Both the position numbers and the translations under genes were made by a program. Of a stretch of 64,000 nt of DNA, positions 1 through 10,710 are shown one piece after another. Below the pieces are notes generated by a model. The model searched no databases. It was not told the DNA's origin and saw nothing but the letters and a program-made list of their open reading frames with translations. Each line of letters begins with the position of its first letter. The stretch's first letter is position 1. The stretch is from Beroe forskalii (lineage: Eukaryota > Ctenophora > Nuda > Beroida > Beroidae): assembly GCA_011033025.1 (NCBI GenBank), contig WFMF01000265.1, forward strand, positions 124,001 to 188,000. Direction: 5' to 3'.

Positions 1-2594
1 GCTGGGATCTTCTTCATCACGAAAAAGGCCAATTCTTCGCTCCACCAAAGTAAGGAGACGACTCATTTTTCCTTCAGGTCAGAACTTAAATTAGATTTAA
101 TTGCTGATTGCATTCAATAACTTCATGGATTCCTGCCCGCAAACAGACTTCATGTGTTGGCCGTTTGAGACATAACGGGGGCTTCAGTACCTTCCGTCGA
201 CTACCTATCTATCTATCTATCTATCTATCTAACACACCCAATGTAACCTCCTCATCCCACCTCAGATGAGAGTTCAGGCAACTCCACCTCAGACTCCACT
301 TCCAGTAGCAACGTGTCAGGTGGAGCAGCGGACATCACACCGGGATCCTCAGCCGAGGGTGATGATTTCTTCCTGGAAGCGTTTGAGGGGGTGCATTTGG
401 GGGAGGAAGGCAGCGGAACTAAAGGTGGGTGATTTTACTGTTCAAATCAACGACAAAGGTAGACATAGGGCAGGTATTGTGTCCCAGGCCTCGGTAAAAC
501 GTTAATATTCGATAAAACCTGAGACCGACAGCTCGGCCGATCATTGTCTAACGATAAATCTTTTGGAACAGTTTTGCTCGTTTTCACCACGGCCATTCAT
601 AAAATCCTCCTTCAGAGCCGGCTAAGAAGCGGCGGTGTTTAGAGGATGGAGAAGCAGCACTGAATGAGGGGAAGGGCTGCAGACAGAGCTGCTACAGAAT
701 GGAGGACGAGGGAGGGGAAACTGCTCTACAAGATACTCCCTAGTCAGCGAAGTAAGATTTCAAGTTTTAGTTCGGAGTTTATTTAACAAAAATACTAATT
801 GCAAATTCGTTATTTCTTATTAGGTTCAGTATTCTGTATCCCATCAAACCACAAGATCATTCGGAAACACTAGGAAATAATCTTAGATTTTCAGACATCA
901 TTTTTCGCTCAGCCCATAATTAATCCTTTCATCCCAGAGAGCTCAAGTGGTCCGGATAGACGAACTAAAGTACATCCTGAAAACTTCTCGAGACCCACGG
1001 TTACTAGGCAGGTATCAGAGCTGTACGATGGTATGAAACTCAAGATGGCAACGAAACTAGTGGCAATTCACAACCAGGATAGAAAGGTACTTGTTCAATT
1101 CCCAGGAGGGTTGTAACTTAATCTTCTCTCACTTCCTTCAAAACATTCTCTCTTTTAAAATGATATCATTTCGATGATGTTAGGTGCAATTTTTGCGAAG
1201 ATTTGAATTGCATTTATATCATTTTCACAGCACAATCAATTTCTGCAAGTTCCAAAGATTTAAAAAAATCCATTTCAACTCCTCCATTTTCAGGGAAGTT
1301 GACGATCTGAACAGGGCCATTTCACCCCGGAAAGCACTGCTACAGCTGCGGAAGAAGGATGCAATAACAGCCATCCTGGGTGTCTGGGGACTCAACACCC
1401 GACCTCACACTGACGAGATGAAGACGCCGCCCAAGTAAGTTGGAGCGAGAATAAGTCGAGGGTTTTTTGGAATCTACTTGGAAATAAGTTGAGCTTTACT
1501 TGGATTTTGGAATTTACTAATTTGGAATTTACTCAATCGGAATTTACTCAATTGGAATTATTTCTCGTGAATTGAGTTCGACACTGGAGCCAAATATAGG
1601 TTGACATGATTGCCATGGACGCAAAACAAGTTTTTTACATTTTTTACTGTTGGTGATCAAATACTTCTTACTTTCTAAATCCCATCTCACCTCAGGATCA
1701 GACCCAAGATACCGCTCCAAGAGATAACTGTGTTACCAGACGGTTCCCTGCTGCGTAGCAACGACTCCGGTTACCATGACAACAGCCGGGCAATGATGAA
1801 CCAGACTATAAAGACCTGTATAGACGGGTGCCCCTGTACAGGTATACAGACATCAGCGTCTGTACAGACAGACAGCCGAACAGACACAGGAGGGGCAAAC
1901 ACGCGACTTCTCAACGTAACACAGCCAGATGAGAACAGTGACCGGATTCTAAACGTTACTCAAACTGAGGCACGACACTGTGCGCCCTCTGACGGGTCGT
2001 GCGCTCAAGCACGGCGACACTCAGCCAGTTCAGATGGCTCGTATTGTGACTGCCACTTCTGTGTCTCACAGAGCAAGGATGTGAGCGGTGGCAGTGGAAG
2101 CACAAAACGATAATGAGAATGTTGAGATGGTGCCTGAACAGATGGTAACGCACAGTGATCCTCTGGGTCGGTTTAGAGATCAGATTTTACCGCACGCAGA
2201 TCATCAGACTCAAATCATCACGAGTTCTCCACAAACTTTGGTGCAGCCGCGGAACATTTACGAGGAAACGTTTCCGGGTCATTTGACGAAGTTTCGGGAA
2301 ACTCACAACGAAACCTCCATGAACTCTGACGATAGTAACGCTTCGTCCATGGTGTCATTCAATTACCAAGATGACATCATGACCAGCAGCCCTGTGGCTC
2401 ACGACACACAGAACGTTACCAGTCATGACAACACTAGTTACCATGGTGACAACACCAGTTACCATGGTGACACCAGTAGTGGTTGCCATGACACCACTAA
2501 TCACGATGACACCGCAGCAATGTTGGATGTAGGGTCCTTGTTCTATTGCCCAGTGAAACACCCCAAGTTCTGGGAGTTACTAACTGTGATCTGA
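1..2594 (+). CDS. Unrecognised Ser/Thr-rich gene, 3' part, frame-broken
   Basis: Not recognised. The gene enters from the left edge. Exon-like blocks with good splice signals lie at about 1-49, 266-424, 616-751, 938-1084, 1294-1434 and 1696-2594. The second block encodes an acidic Ser-rich stretch (starting NESSGNSTSD), the third a basic PAKKRR patch suggestive of a nuclear signal. Block 5 reads EVDDLNRAISPRKALLQLRK and continues in phase into block 6, which is rich in Ser, Thr, Asn and His, with repeated NVTQ and Tyr-His-Gly-Asp motifs near 2430-2480. The frame does not hold throughout: an in-frame TAG lies near 738, the 1084/1294 junction is out of phase, and near 2090 the reading frame must shift by one base to continue to the stop at 2594. 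This is either several assembly indels or a decaying gene. No domain can be assigned. Confidence 0.4.
201..232. repeat. CTAT microsatellite
   Basis: About seven tandem copies of CTAT lie in the intron just upstream of the exon at 266. Confidence 0.9.
425..615. repeat. Decayed copy of the GATCGRCCGAGG inverted repeat
   Basis: An intron segment near 485-550 carries the words CGGTAAAAC, GAGACCGACAGCTCGG and CGATCATTGTC. These are shared with a clearer copy at 34593-34682 and with relatives near 42985-43090 and 62841-62995. It looks like a worn copy of a small inverted-repeat element. Confidence 0.45.
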
Positions 2595-2873
2595 CAGACA
2601 GTTTGATTCGTGCTCGGGGTCTAATAGTCATGTTAGTAGGTTGTCTGATAGCGAGGAAGAGGAGGATGAAATGTGAAGAATTTATGATGGCAAAATCTTT
2701 TAATGGAGCATGATATGGCTGAAAATGCTTGGATATAGATGACATTTGAATGTATGACGGAAAATATTTAATAATGTTTGAAATATTTCGGATCATTTAT
2801 TTTAGAATAGTGGATATACCGATAAAACTTCTAAGACAATATTTATGTTTGTGTAACTTAATAAGCTATACCA

Positions 2874-5800
2874 TTAATAAGTTTTTAATTGACTGCTGCG
2901 TTTATTTCGATCCAACAAGCAATACACCTTACCATCGCTAAAGGTATCGAGGTTTGAGTTATCTGTGCTGGATTTCGAGGCATCGTTACTAGACTGCCGT
3001 TGATAGGGAACACGATCTGCTTGGTCACTGGCAGATTCCGTAGTACTAATCTGCACTGTTGCTTCATCAACGTGTCTCTGCTCCAAGACAACACTAACTG
3101 TAGCAACATGCGGTGTTCCCATAGCAACATGCGGTGTTTCCATAGCGACAGAGGTTTTAGAGGCAGTAGCTACCCCATCCTCACCACCGCTAACATCCTC
3201 AATAAGCTCTGCGGAACATTTAAGTGATAAACAAGGAAACAATATGTGATTTTATGACCAAGAGCCCCAGTCGCTATTTCATTTTCATGTCGGGTTGGAC
3301 CTCATTGCACATTTCGAAAAGGACACAAAGGGCTGACATGACAGATTTGGCATGATAAGTACAAGTAGCGATTTAAATGTTTGGTTTCAGTAGCACAATT
3401 AAGCGATACCCGTTTAAGAATCCACAGGATGGTTCCTATAACCCGTTCCAAATCTGGAAGTGAAATTGCCATGACAAAATATTTCTTCCAGAAATTGAAC
3501 TATTTCTATGTAAATACACCGATACGAAACATGTATTTCATAATCATAGCTCATTAAACAAACAAATCGAGTCCAATACATCTCTCATTAACACCCGGAA
3601 TTTCCCATACCCAACACCTACCAGTGAAATAATCCCACACAAACTAACCCACAACACCCTCAATTCCCAACACCTACCAGTGAAATGCTCCCACACAACC
3701 GTTTAAGGGTTCGACACAAACTAACCCACATTAACCCCCCCCCCCCCCAATTCCCAGCACCTACCAGTGAAATGGTCCCACACGCAGCTCTCATTGAGAC
3801 TAGCATCAGTGCTCTTTGTACTACGGGGTGTAGCGTGGGGCGCATCCTCTGATCCTGAATAGAGAGGATTAGGGGATCAAGGGAAGGAGCATATTTAGAG
3901 CCGTAAAACGCCCTCTCACGTAATGGAGTGAAATGGATCACGGCTCAGGGGAGAAATTAGCTTCAGAAACCTATCTTCTGGAACCTGTAAGGAGACAAAT
4001 ATAACTTTCAGCGGGTGTTTAGCGCTTGCTGTCACCTGTTTTAGCGGGTATTTAGCGCTGGTTGTCACCTGTTTTAGCAGGTATTTAGCGCTGGTTGTCA
4101 CCTGTTTTAGCGGGTGTTGGGCGCTTGCCTTCACCATGTTTGGTTCTTCGTGGTGGTTTGTCAGGGGTGCTGTTCACTACTTTCTCATCTCCAGTAACTG
4201 CTGGAGCGGCTGGGGCTTTCTTACTGGACTGCGTGCCTGACTCTCTGCAACGATACCAGGATAGATGTTAATTCAGTGAAATCATACTTTGGTGTTATTC
4301 CACGAGTTCATTCAGCAATCACGTTTCCTCGCTACAAAATTAAGTACAAAACATAGATGGTTGGAATGGTTTAGCTGAACCGGTCACTTACCCAGATTTG
4401 GTAGGTGTCCTAGCCCTCTTGTTCTCGCTGTTGAGGAGCTTGTTTTTCACCATTCCCCAACCACTACTCTTCTCCTTTGAGGCAGGGATGTTAGGCACAG
4501 AATCCGTGCCAAGTTTAGAGTTCTTCCGAGACAGCTGATCCTTGATCTTGTTCTTCGAACTTTTCATGGATGAAGAAGATGTTTTCAGACCTGCAAGAAA
4601 GTGTTTAATATTCCCAGAAATCGATGCAAAGAATGAAAAAGCGTTTAAATCAAACACGCTTTCTGTCATTCTAAGATGGATGATATTCTCCAAACCTTTG
4701 ACTGATGGTGCCCTCAGCAGTACTTTGGATGCAGCACGTTTGAATCTTCCGTTGGGTTGCGTACCTTTTTTCCCTGGGGAGACAAATTGTTGGGGACACT
4801 TCGCTGCCAAAAATCACATTGAATTTTCTGAAGCGAACGAAAACAAACGCGTTCATCCAACCCCGCGCTCACAACAACTTGAACAAACACAATGACAACT
4901 TTCATAGCAAAATACTCAAAAAGTAGACACTGTTAGCATTTCAAACGCGCGCGCAAGTAGTGCGCGTCCAATGTAATGCAGTTAGCACATGTTTCAGCTG
5001 CCAACTGACATTGTTTTGGAAGTCACTTCCAGAAATACCTGATTCCAGGTTTTCTCTGAAGAAATCGAGCTGCTTGGCTGGCACTTCACCTTGGGCTCCA
5101 AGGTTGGTCTTTATTACCCACCAGTGGTCGTTTACTTTACGAACGAGCTTCACCTACAGATTAGGAATGGTGAAAGATTTCTGGCATGTTAAGTCATGTT
5201 CAAATATCATCTGAAATAATTAATTATATGCGGGAAGGAATTTTTCTCAAATTTCATGCAGGCCCCATATCAACCACAGTTTGACACCATCTCTATTCTC
5301 TTGGGCTAAAATGGACTTTTTGAACCATGAAGGACACGAATGACCCAAAAATACAACTAAAAATGCTCTTTCCCATTCAGCAGCATTATAGAGAGTCCAC
5401 TAAAATCAGATTATCATGCAGTCTTGCACAGATTTTTCTCTAAGCCTTAGTATGTCAAAGAACTTAAGATTCTTCCCAGGGTGACCATGTGGTCATCGTA
5501 AGGACATTTTTACTAGTTAACTCGTAAAAATTTGCATGTCAGTTTGCATATGTTAATATGGAAAACTGGATCACAGCACTTATGACACTCAATAGGCCTG
5601 GGGAGGTACAGGATTCGTTCCCATCCACAGTAGCCCTGACATCAGGGACTTTCCAGCAGGAGGTCCCGTGCTGGGGACTCTGTTTGGATCTCTCGTAGAT
5701 CCATACCCCGCTTAGTAGTAGACACACAATAGGAACCAGGTGAAGTGAGCCTACCTTATCTCCTAAGAGACAGGTGATTTGGTTGGAATCCTGAGCAACA

Positions 5801-6652
5801 AAGTCACTGTTCATCACATAGTACTGCTCTTCATCCTGAAATGTAATGGGAGTCAGATTGAACTGGTATCAGAGCAAACTGGTGTCAGAGCGAACTGGTG
5901 TCAAGTTTGGGGGAGTCGGAGTGAACTGGTTTCAGGATAAGCGGTGTCAGAGCAAACTGGTGTCAAGATAAGCTGGTGTCATATCGAACTGGTGTCAGGA
6001 CGAACTGGTGTCAGGATTTGCTGAACTGTTGGTCGAGTAAATTGTGTCAAAAACTGATGTGTGAGTGTATTAATGTTAAAATGACCTGGTTTCAAGATTA
6101 GAACTGCTCATAAATGATCCGAAGTGAGTGTGATGGGTTGCTACAGGACTAGATTAAAGCAGCTAGGTATCTGGTAAACTATAAACCTGATCCTCTTTGA
6201 CTGCGAGGTTGGCAGAAGGGGCATATCCAATCTGTCCGGTATGAGGGTTTTCTACCACGAAAAGCTCCTTGTCAACTGTGCTGATAATCTGAACCTAAAA
6301 AGATAAGAATATGGTAAGATGAAATTAGAGGAAAATCAGAATTTATCAGGAATTATTTGTAAAACTGAGTACAAAACATGCGACTCATTGTGAATGATGA
6401 CATAAGTCATGATTGATCATTTACAGAATAACTGCCCGATATAAATTTTAATATCTTGCGAATAGAGAAACAACTTTTGATAGAGAATCAAGTCTTGATA
6501 GATTTTTTCTGCACTTAACAATGAAATCATATGATACATTCATAAATATGAAAAAGCAAAACGAAAACAAAACTTACAGTTTGTCCCACGAGGAGGTCAA
6601 TACAGTTAGCGTGCTTTTCCTTCGAAACTTCCTCAGTCACCACAGCGTCCAT
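2874..6652 (-). CDS. SH3-domain adaptor-like protein, 8 exons
   Basis: Eight exons join in phase into 381 residues: 6578-6652, 6187-6294, 5755-5835, 5039-5153, 4392-4590, 4102-4244, 3765-3854 and 2874-3208. Every intron is GT-AG. Residues about 62-122 form an SH3 domain: SDFVAQDSNQITCLLGDK, then the Trp pair in NDHWWVIK and GEVPAKQL at the end of the fold. Residues about 1-55 (GQTVQIIS, GQIGYAPSANL) look like a second, less typical SH3 domain, so it may have a tandem pair. The rest is low-complexity, with a basic stretch (KSSKNKIKDQL), a PPRRTKH proline-arginine motif and many Ser/Thr. An adaptor role in the cytoplasm is inferred from the SH3 domain only; I cannot place it in a named family. 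It converges tail to tail on the gene at 1-2594. Start: ATG at 6652, with an in-frame TAA a few codons upstream. Confidence 0.8.
3605..3775 (-). repeat. Threefold repeat of an exon end and its 5' splice site
   Basis: On the minus strand the end of the SH3-gene exon at 3765-3854 (TTTCACTG, then GTAGGTG) recurs twice downstream, near 3675-3690 and 3622-3636, with similar flanks including GTTGGGAATTG. This gives three candidate donors with GTAGGTG. A C14 run lies inside the array. Confidence 0.8.
4000..4125 (-). repeat. 33-bp tandem repeat copying a 5' splice site
   Basis: Three units with a period of exactly 33 bp (CACCTG at 4033, 4066, 4099 on the plus strand). On the minus strand each unit repeats AAAACAGGTGACA, the donor used by the exon ending at 4102. 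The next codons after the first donor reach a stop in the gene frame. Confidence 0.9.
5855..6020 (-). repeat. Minisatellite, GAACTGGTGTCAG units
   Basis: Imperfect copies of (C/G)AACTGGTGTCAG, spaced about 15-30 bp, fill the intron between the second and third SH3-gene exons. Confidence 0.85.
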
Positions 6653-6877
6653 GTTACTTGCCGTAGAGCCCCATTACATGCATTTGAGATGACTCAGATA
6701 GTTAATTATTACCAGGGTAATTTCTATAGTTTAGAACTTAACTATCAAATTTTTAAAGAATTTCTAAGGATGTATGTCTGATTTGCTGTCCAACTATTAG
6801 AGAAAATTAGATCTGACACGTCCATTTTACAATATATTTAACAGTTGTTGGCATCGACAACAAATCAAGAACGAGTC
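6653..6877. other. SH3-gene 5' flank
   Basis: AT-rich DNA upstream of the SH3-gene ATG. No further coding exon is evident; a TAA lies in frame just upstream of the start. Confidence 0.5.
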
Positions 6878-7116
6878 TAAGGCGGCCGTAACGTTCGTCG
6901 GTCGATCGAATGGAATTGGTCGATCGATCAACTCCATTTGAAAGAACCATGTGTTTTACTGATCCGTAATGACTTGAATCGTGTTTAAATGAACAATATT
7001 TAGTTGTTTCCCTACCAGCTCAAAGATTTTCTATTTAAAACACATCAGTCGATCAAATGAATTTGATCGATCGACCAACTCCACTCGATCGACCGACGAA
7101 CGTTACGGCCGCCTAA
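6878..7116. mobile_element. Tourist/Harbinger-type MITE, 233 bp
   Basis: Terminal inverted repeats GGCGGCCGTAACGTTCGTCGG at 6881 and its complement ending at 7113 enclose 233 bp with inner GGTCGATCGA palindromes. A TAA lies directly on each side (6878-6880 and 7114-7116). A three-base TWA target duplication is the mark of PIF/Harbinger elements. A second copy at 20029-20261 has the same length, with TTA duplications, and a decayed copy lies at 18410-18935. No coding capacity. Confidence 0.88.
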
Positions 7117-8014
7117 CATGTGTTAATATATTAATACAGTTGAAATAATTACTAAATATAAACATCAGAGTGTTTTATATCCAAACTTGAGTATCATTAA
7201 TTAATTATGTGCCATGAGATTGACAAACTAAACTCACTATTTTCTGTTAAAAAACACAGTTTATGGCTTTAATGGATAGATAGATTATTGTATATTAATT
7301 TTGAAATAAATCTACATAAGTACAGAATCTTCACGTTATCATCACATCATATCACCATTTACCATGCTGAAGAATTATATCCAAACCAGCAATGGAAACA
7401 TAATTTTAATTTCAATTCACAAAATATATAATTCGGCTATTCAATCATCAGCTAGAGTAACTCTATAAAGCAGTAACGAATCTTACAAATCATCATGAAT
7501 CTCTAAAAATTCTTTACATGTTATCATAATCATGAAATAAAACTATTATCACAGAGTTGCAAATTGCAATGTTATTTATGTCAAAGTAAGTTATAAGTAA
7601 AAAAACTATATGTATATGTATTACTGTATGTGAAATAAATTAATATTCTCAGGTGAATCATACCCAGTCATAACTGTGTTTATGAAAGACCTCTTGATCC
7701 CAGGGGCAGATAATTCATCATTAGCTAAATCACAGTTCAGCTTCATCAATCAACATCATGTTGATATGAATTTATATCCTGATTCCATAGAGTCTAATGG
7801 CATATTATATATTTACAGACTGTGAAATTATTCAATATGAAAAAATACATCAGTTCTTAAAGACTTTGAGGTACATTACACAAGCACTATTTAAATTGCA
7901 TAATGCATACATTGCTGCTCATGAGATAGAAATACTGGAAAGGTTAGGGTTTAGTGCTGAGAGGAAAGCAAGCATGCAATCACTTATTTTTCGGGGCTGA
8001 AAGGGAATCAGTAT
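7117..8014. other. AT-rich intergenic DNA
   Basis: AT-rich sequence between the MITE and the 3' end of the zinc finger gene. I see no gene or repeat that I can support here. Confidence 0.6.
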
Positions 8015-9079
8015 TCACTCATTAAGGGTGATGACCACCTTTGATTGCTCATTGAATGCGTCACCAGCCTGCTCCACTGTAATGCGATGGATGCAATGCA
8101 AGTGCCTGACAAGATTACACTTTCTGTTAGACGTATAATCACATATATGACATGCAAATGGTCGTTCTTTGCAGTGAACAGCACTGATGTGCCTTTGTAA
8201 ATCACAGTTGCTTCCAAAGGCTTTATTGCACTCTTGACAAAAATGTTCTTTTTTGTCACGGGGATTTATATTTAGATGAACCCTTTCAACATGCTTCTTC
8301 TGATTACTTCTTCTATTGAATTGCAGCTCACAATATTCACATGAAAACAATCGTATATCTGAATGAATCACAATATGACGCCTATAATCACTCATATAGG
8401 CAAAAGTTTTGTTACACACAGCACAAGTAAAAGCAGGTGTCTTTAATGGATGCTTTCTTTTTTGGTGTAATGCCAAATTTTCTTTTGTTGCTGATGTGAA
8501 ATCACACTCTGAACATGTATGGATTTTAGTGTCTGTATGTGTTTTGAGATGCTTTTGAAGCTTATGTGAAAGTAAAAATTCTTTTCCACACTGGTCACAT
8601 TTATATTTTTCAACAGTATCTTTTGGGGCATGTTTGAGAATAATGTGATGCTTATAAGCCTGTTTGAAATTGGACCTGAACTCACAATATTTGCAATTGT
8701 AAATGTGATATCCAGGATGATCAGTTTTCATGTGTCTCTCTAGTAAATAGTGAGAGTTGAAAACCTCTTCACAATGTTCACAGTTATAAAACTTCTTATC
8801 CTTGAATTTCTCTACTTCTAATTCTATTCCCTCTTCAGATATCACTTCATATTTCTTGGATTCATTGATTTTAGAGGACACAGCTTCAATTAATGAATTC
8901 ACAACCACTGAAAATGTCTCTTGTGCTAACAGGGAATTAATATCTTCTTCGGAAGAATGTGTTCCCTCCTCAAGTTTTACAATTTGGTCATTTATATTTT
9001 CAGAGTGCATACTTGCTTCTCCACGATTTGGCAGTTTTGTCAGCATACTGGGAATGTCTCCTGAGTTGCCTGCATACAT
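8015..9079 (-). CDS. C2H2 zinc finger protein, eight fingers
   Basis: A single open frame of 354 residues from the ATG at 9079. The frame extends three codons further to a TTG, but a TAA precedes that, so the ATG is the better start. Residues 1 to about 95 are acidic and Ser-rich with no finger. Eight consecutive C2H2 fingers follow, from about residue 97 to 335. They include YKCDQCGKEFLLSHKLQKHL, FTCAVCNKTFAYMSDYRRHI and HFCQECNKAFGSNCDLQRHI, joined partly by TGEKP-like linkers that are poorly conserved. The pairing of CxYC/CxFC-type fingers resembles animal factors of the ZFX/REST/CTCF-like polydactyl group, but I cannot assign an orthologue. Sequence-specific DNA binding in the nucleus is the expected role. 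The gene appears intronless in its coding part. Confidence 0.92.
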   Translation of the reverse strand: MYAGNSGDIPSMLTKLPNRGEASMHSENINDQIVKLEEGTHSSEEDINSLLAQETFSVVVNSLIEAVSSKINESKKYEVISEEGIELEVEKFKDKKFYNCEHCEEVFNSHYLLERHMKTDHPGYHIYNCKYCEFRSNFKQAYKHHIILKHAPKDTVEKYKCDQCGKEFLLSHKLQKHLKTHTDTKIHTCSECDFTSATKENLALHQKRKHPLKTPAFTCAVCNKTFAYMSDYRRHIVIHSDIRLFSCEYCELQFNRRSNQKKHVERVHLNINPRDKKEHFCQECNKAFGSNCDLQRHISAVHCKERPFACHICDYTSNRKCNLVRHLHCIHRITVEQAGDAFNEQSKVVITLNE

Positions 9080-10710
9080 TGCTCTCAAGCAGATGGTTAA
9101 TTAATTATAATATTTCGAAATAAAAGACAAAATTTCAAAATCCAGAAAAAACTCGTTCTAGGATGTCAGCCACCAGCGTATCCAGGAAAGAAAAACGTTC
9201 TTTCCACCTTAGCTAGGTTTTGGAGGGAGAAATGAAGCAGTTTAAGCATAGAAAAACATTCTTTGAACTGTTTTCTTCTGAATTTATAACCTATAGAGTC
9301 ATTGGCATGACCTAAATAGAATATCAAAGGGGTTAATTGAGACAAAATATCTACCTTGCAGCTTATATCTACTATGTAGGCTACTATCTAGGCCTTTAGA
9401 TAGGTAATACGTAATTTAGTTCATATATCAATTGTGAAAGTATAAAATTTTGATTGGAAAATTAAAATCAATGGATAACAACTTCAACAAGAGAGTTGAG
9501 CTGCTGAATAAGGTAAACTCAGCCACAAAATAGGTATGATATGTCTCAGCAATAAAACACAACTTAGTACCGTCATTTGAATATGAAATTGTAATAACTT
9601 TAAAATGTAAAAAGTACCATAATATTATAAATTTACTGCAAGGGGCAAAACCATCATGGTATTAGGAAAATTGGCAAAGTATCTTAAAATCACCCAAGAA
9701 TCCTGTTATAAACCCTATAAAACAGTTAGTCCACTTGGTCACATTTCTCAAAAAAATGTTATTTATCCCAAGAATATTTTAATTTCAATGACCGTTTTTT
9801 CATTTAAGGGAACATGGTTTAACCCCATAAGCCCATAGCATAATTTGGCGAATAGTATAAATAACAAAGCTCAATCATTCATTGTTCAGCTATCACCATG
9901 GACTGTCATATACTCATATTAGTGGAAAATTTAATTAATCAGTGAAATTAAATAAAAAAGAACATTGAATATAATTAAAACCAAAATTATTGAATAGCAT
10001 ATTTGGAAATAACAAGCAGTAGGATCGCATATTTAAAAGCAAATTTTCAATCTAAGCTAGTTCAAGTACACCTAGATGGTCAATCACCTTCCAAGAATTT
10101 CAAGGCCAGAAACTAAGAATGTAGGTACCAATTGTTCATCAAAGATTTATTACCTAATTACTCCTGTTCACAGAGAATGCAATAAGTTCTACAGAGTAAC
10201 ATACTGTATGCAATGAAATAAAACAATAAGATTCCACGTTGAAAACATTTTAATACACTTCAGGTTTATTTATCTGCAGGCAATGAGAATTTAATTTTAT
10301 GCTTATTCTTAACATGACACATTTATAATCATGGCATCATTTGATATCAAGCACTGGCAACTTGGTTCAATGTTGTATAGTATTAGTGATGGCATAGTTG
10401 AGGCTAAGTGCACACACAAAGCTAGACAAACTTGGGAAATAGCTGGGGCATATTAAATAGTTCGAGCAATACACAATTGGGGCTTACAACAATGCCCAGC
10501 CCTTTGCCCCAACTATGCATCGATATTAGACCAAGTTGCTTAATAAGGTATTAAAATCAATTTTAATTTTCTTCATTTTCCATTCTTGAAGTGTCCATAG
10601 ATATTTAACAATGTAACTTTTTGTCACATCCCAATTCTTAAAAACAAACTGCCATATTAAACTCTATATATAAATACAATATCAAAAGGTTAAAATATCT
10701 ATCAATTTCA
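9080..10710. other. Intergenic DNA between zinc finger gene and condensin tail
   Basis: About 1.6 kb of AT-rich DNA holding the presumed 5' flank of the zinc finger gene and 3' flank of the ORF ending at 10711. Only short shadow frames are present; I see no gene here. Confidence 0.6.

Noticed and set aside
4591-4773. Extension of the SH3-gene exon to 4773
   Set aside because: The frame is open, but TTTCTTGCAG gives a strong acceptor at 4590 in the correct phase, and the extra sequence has no protein-like pattern.
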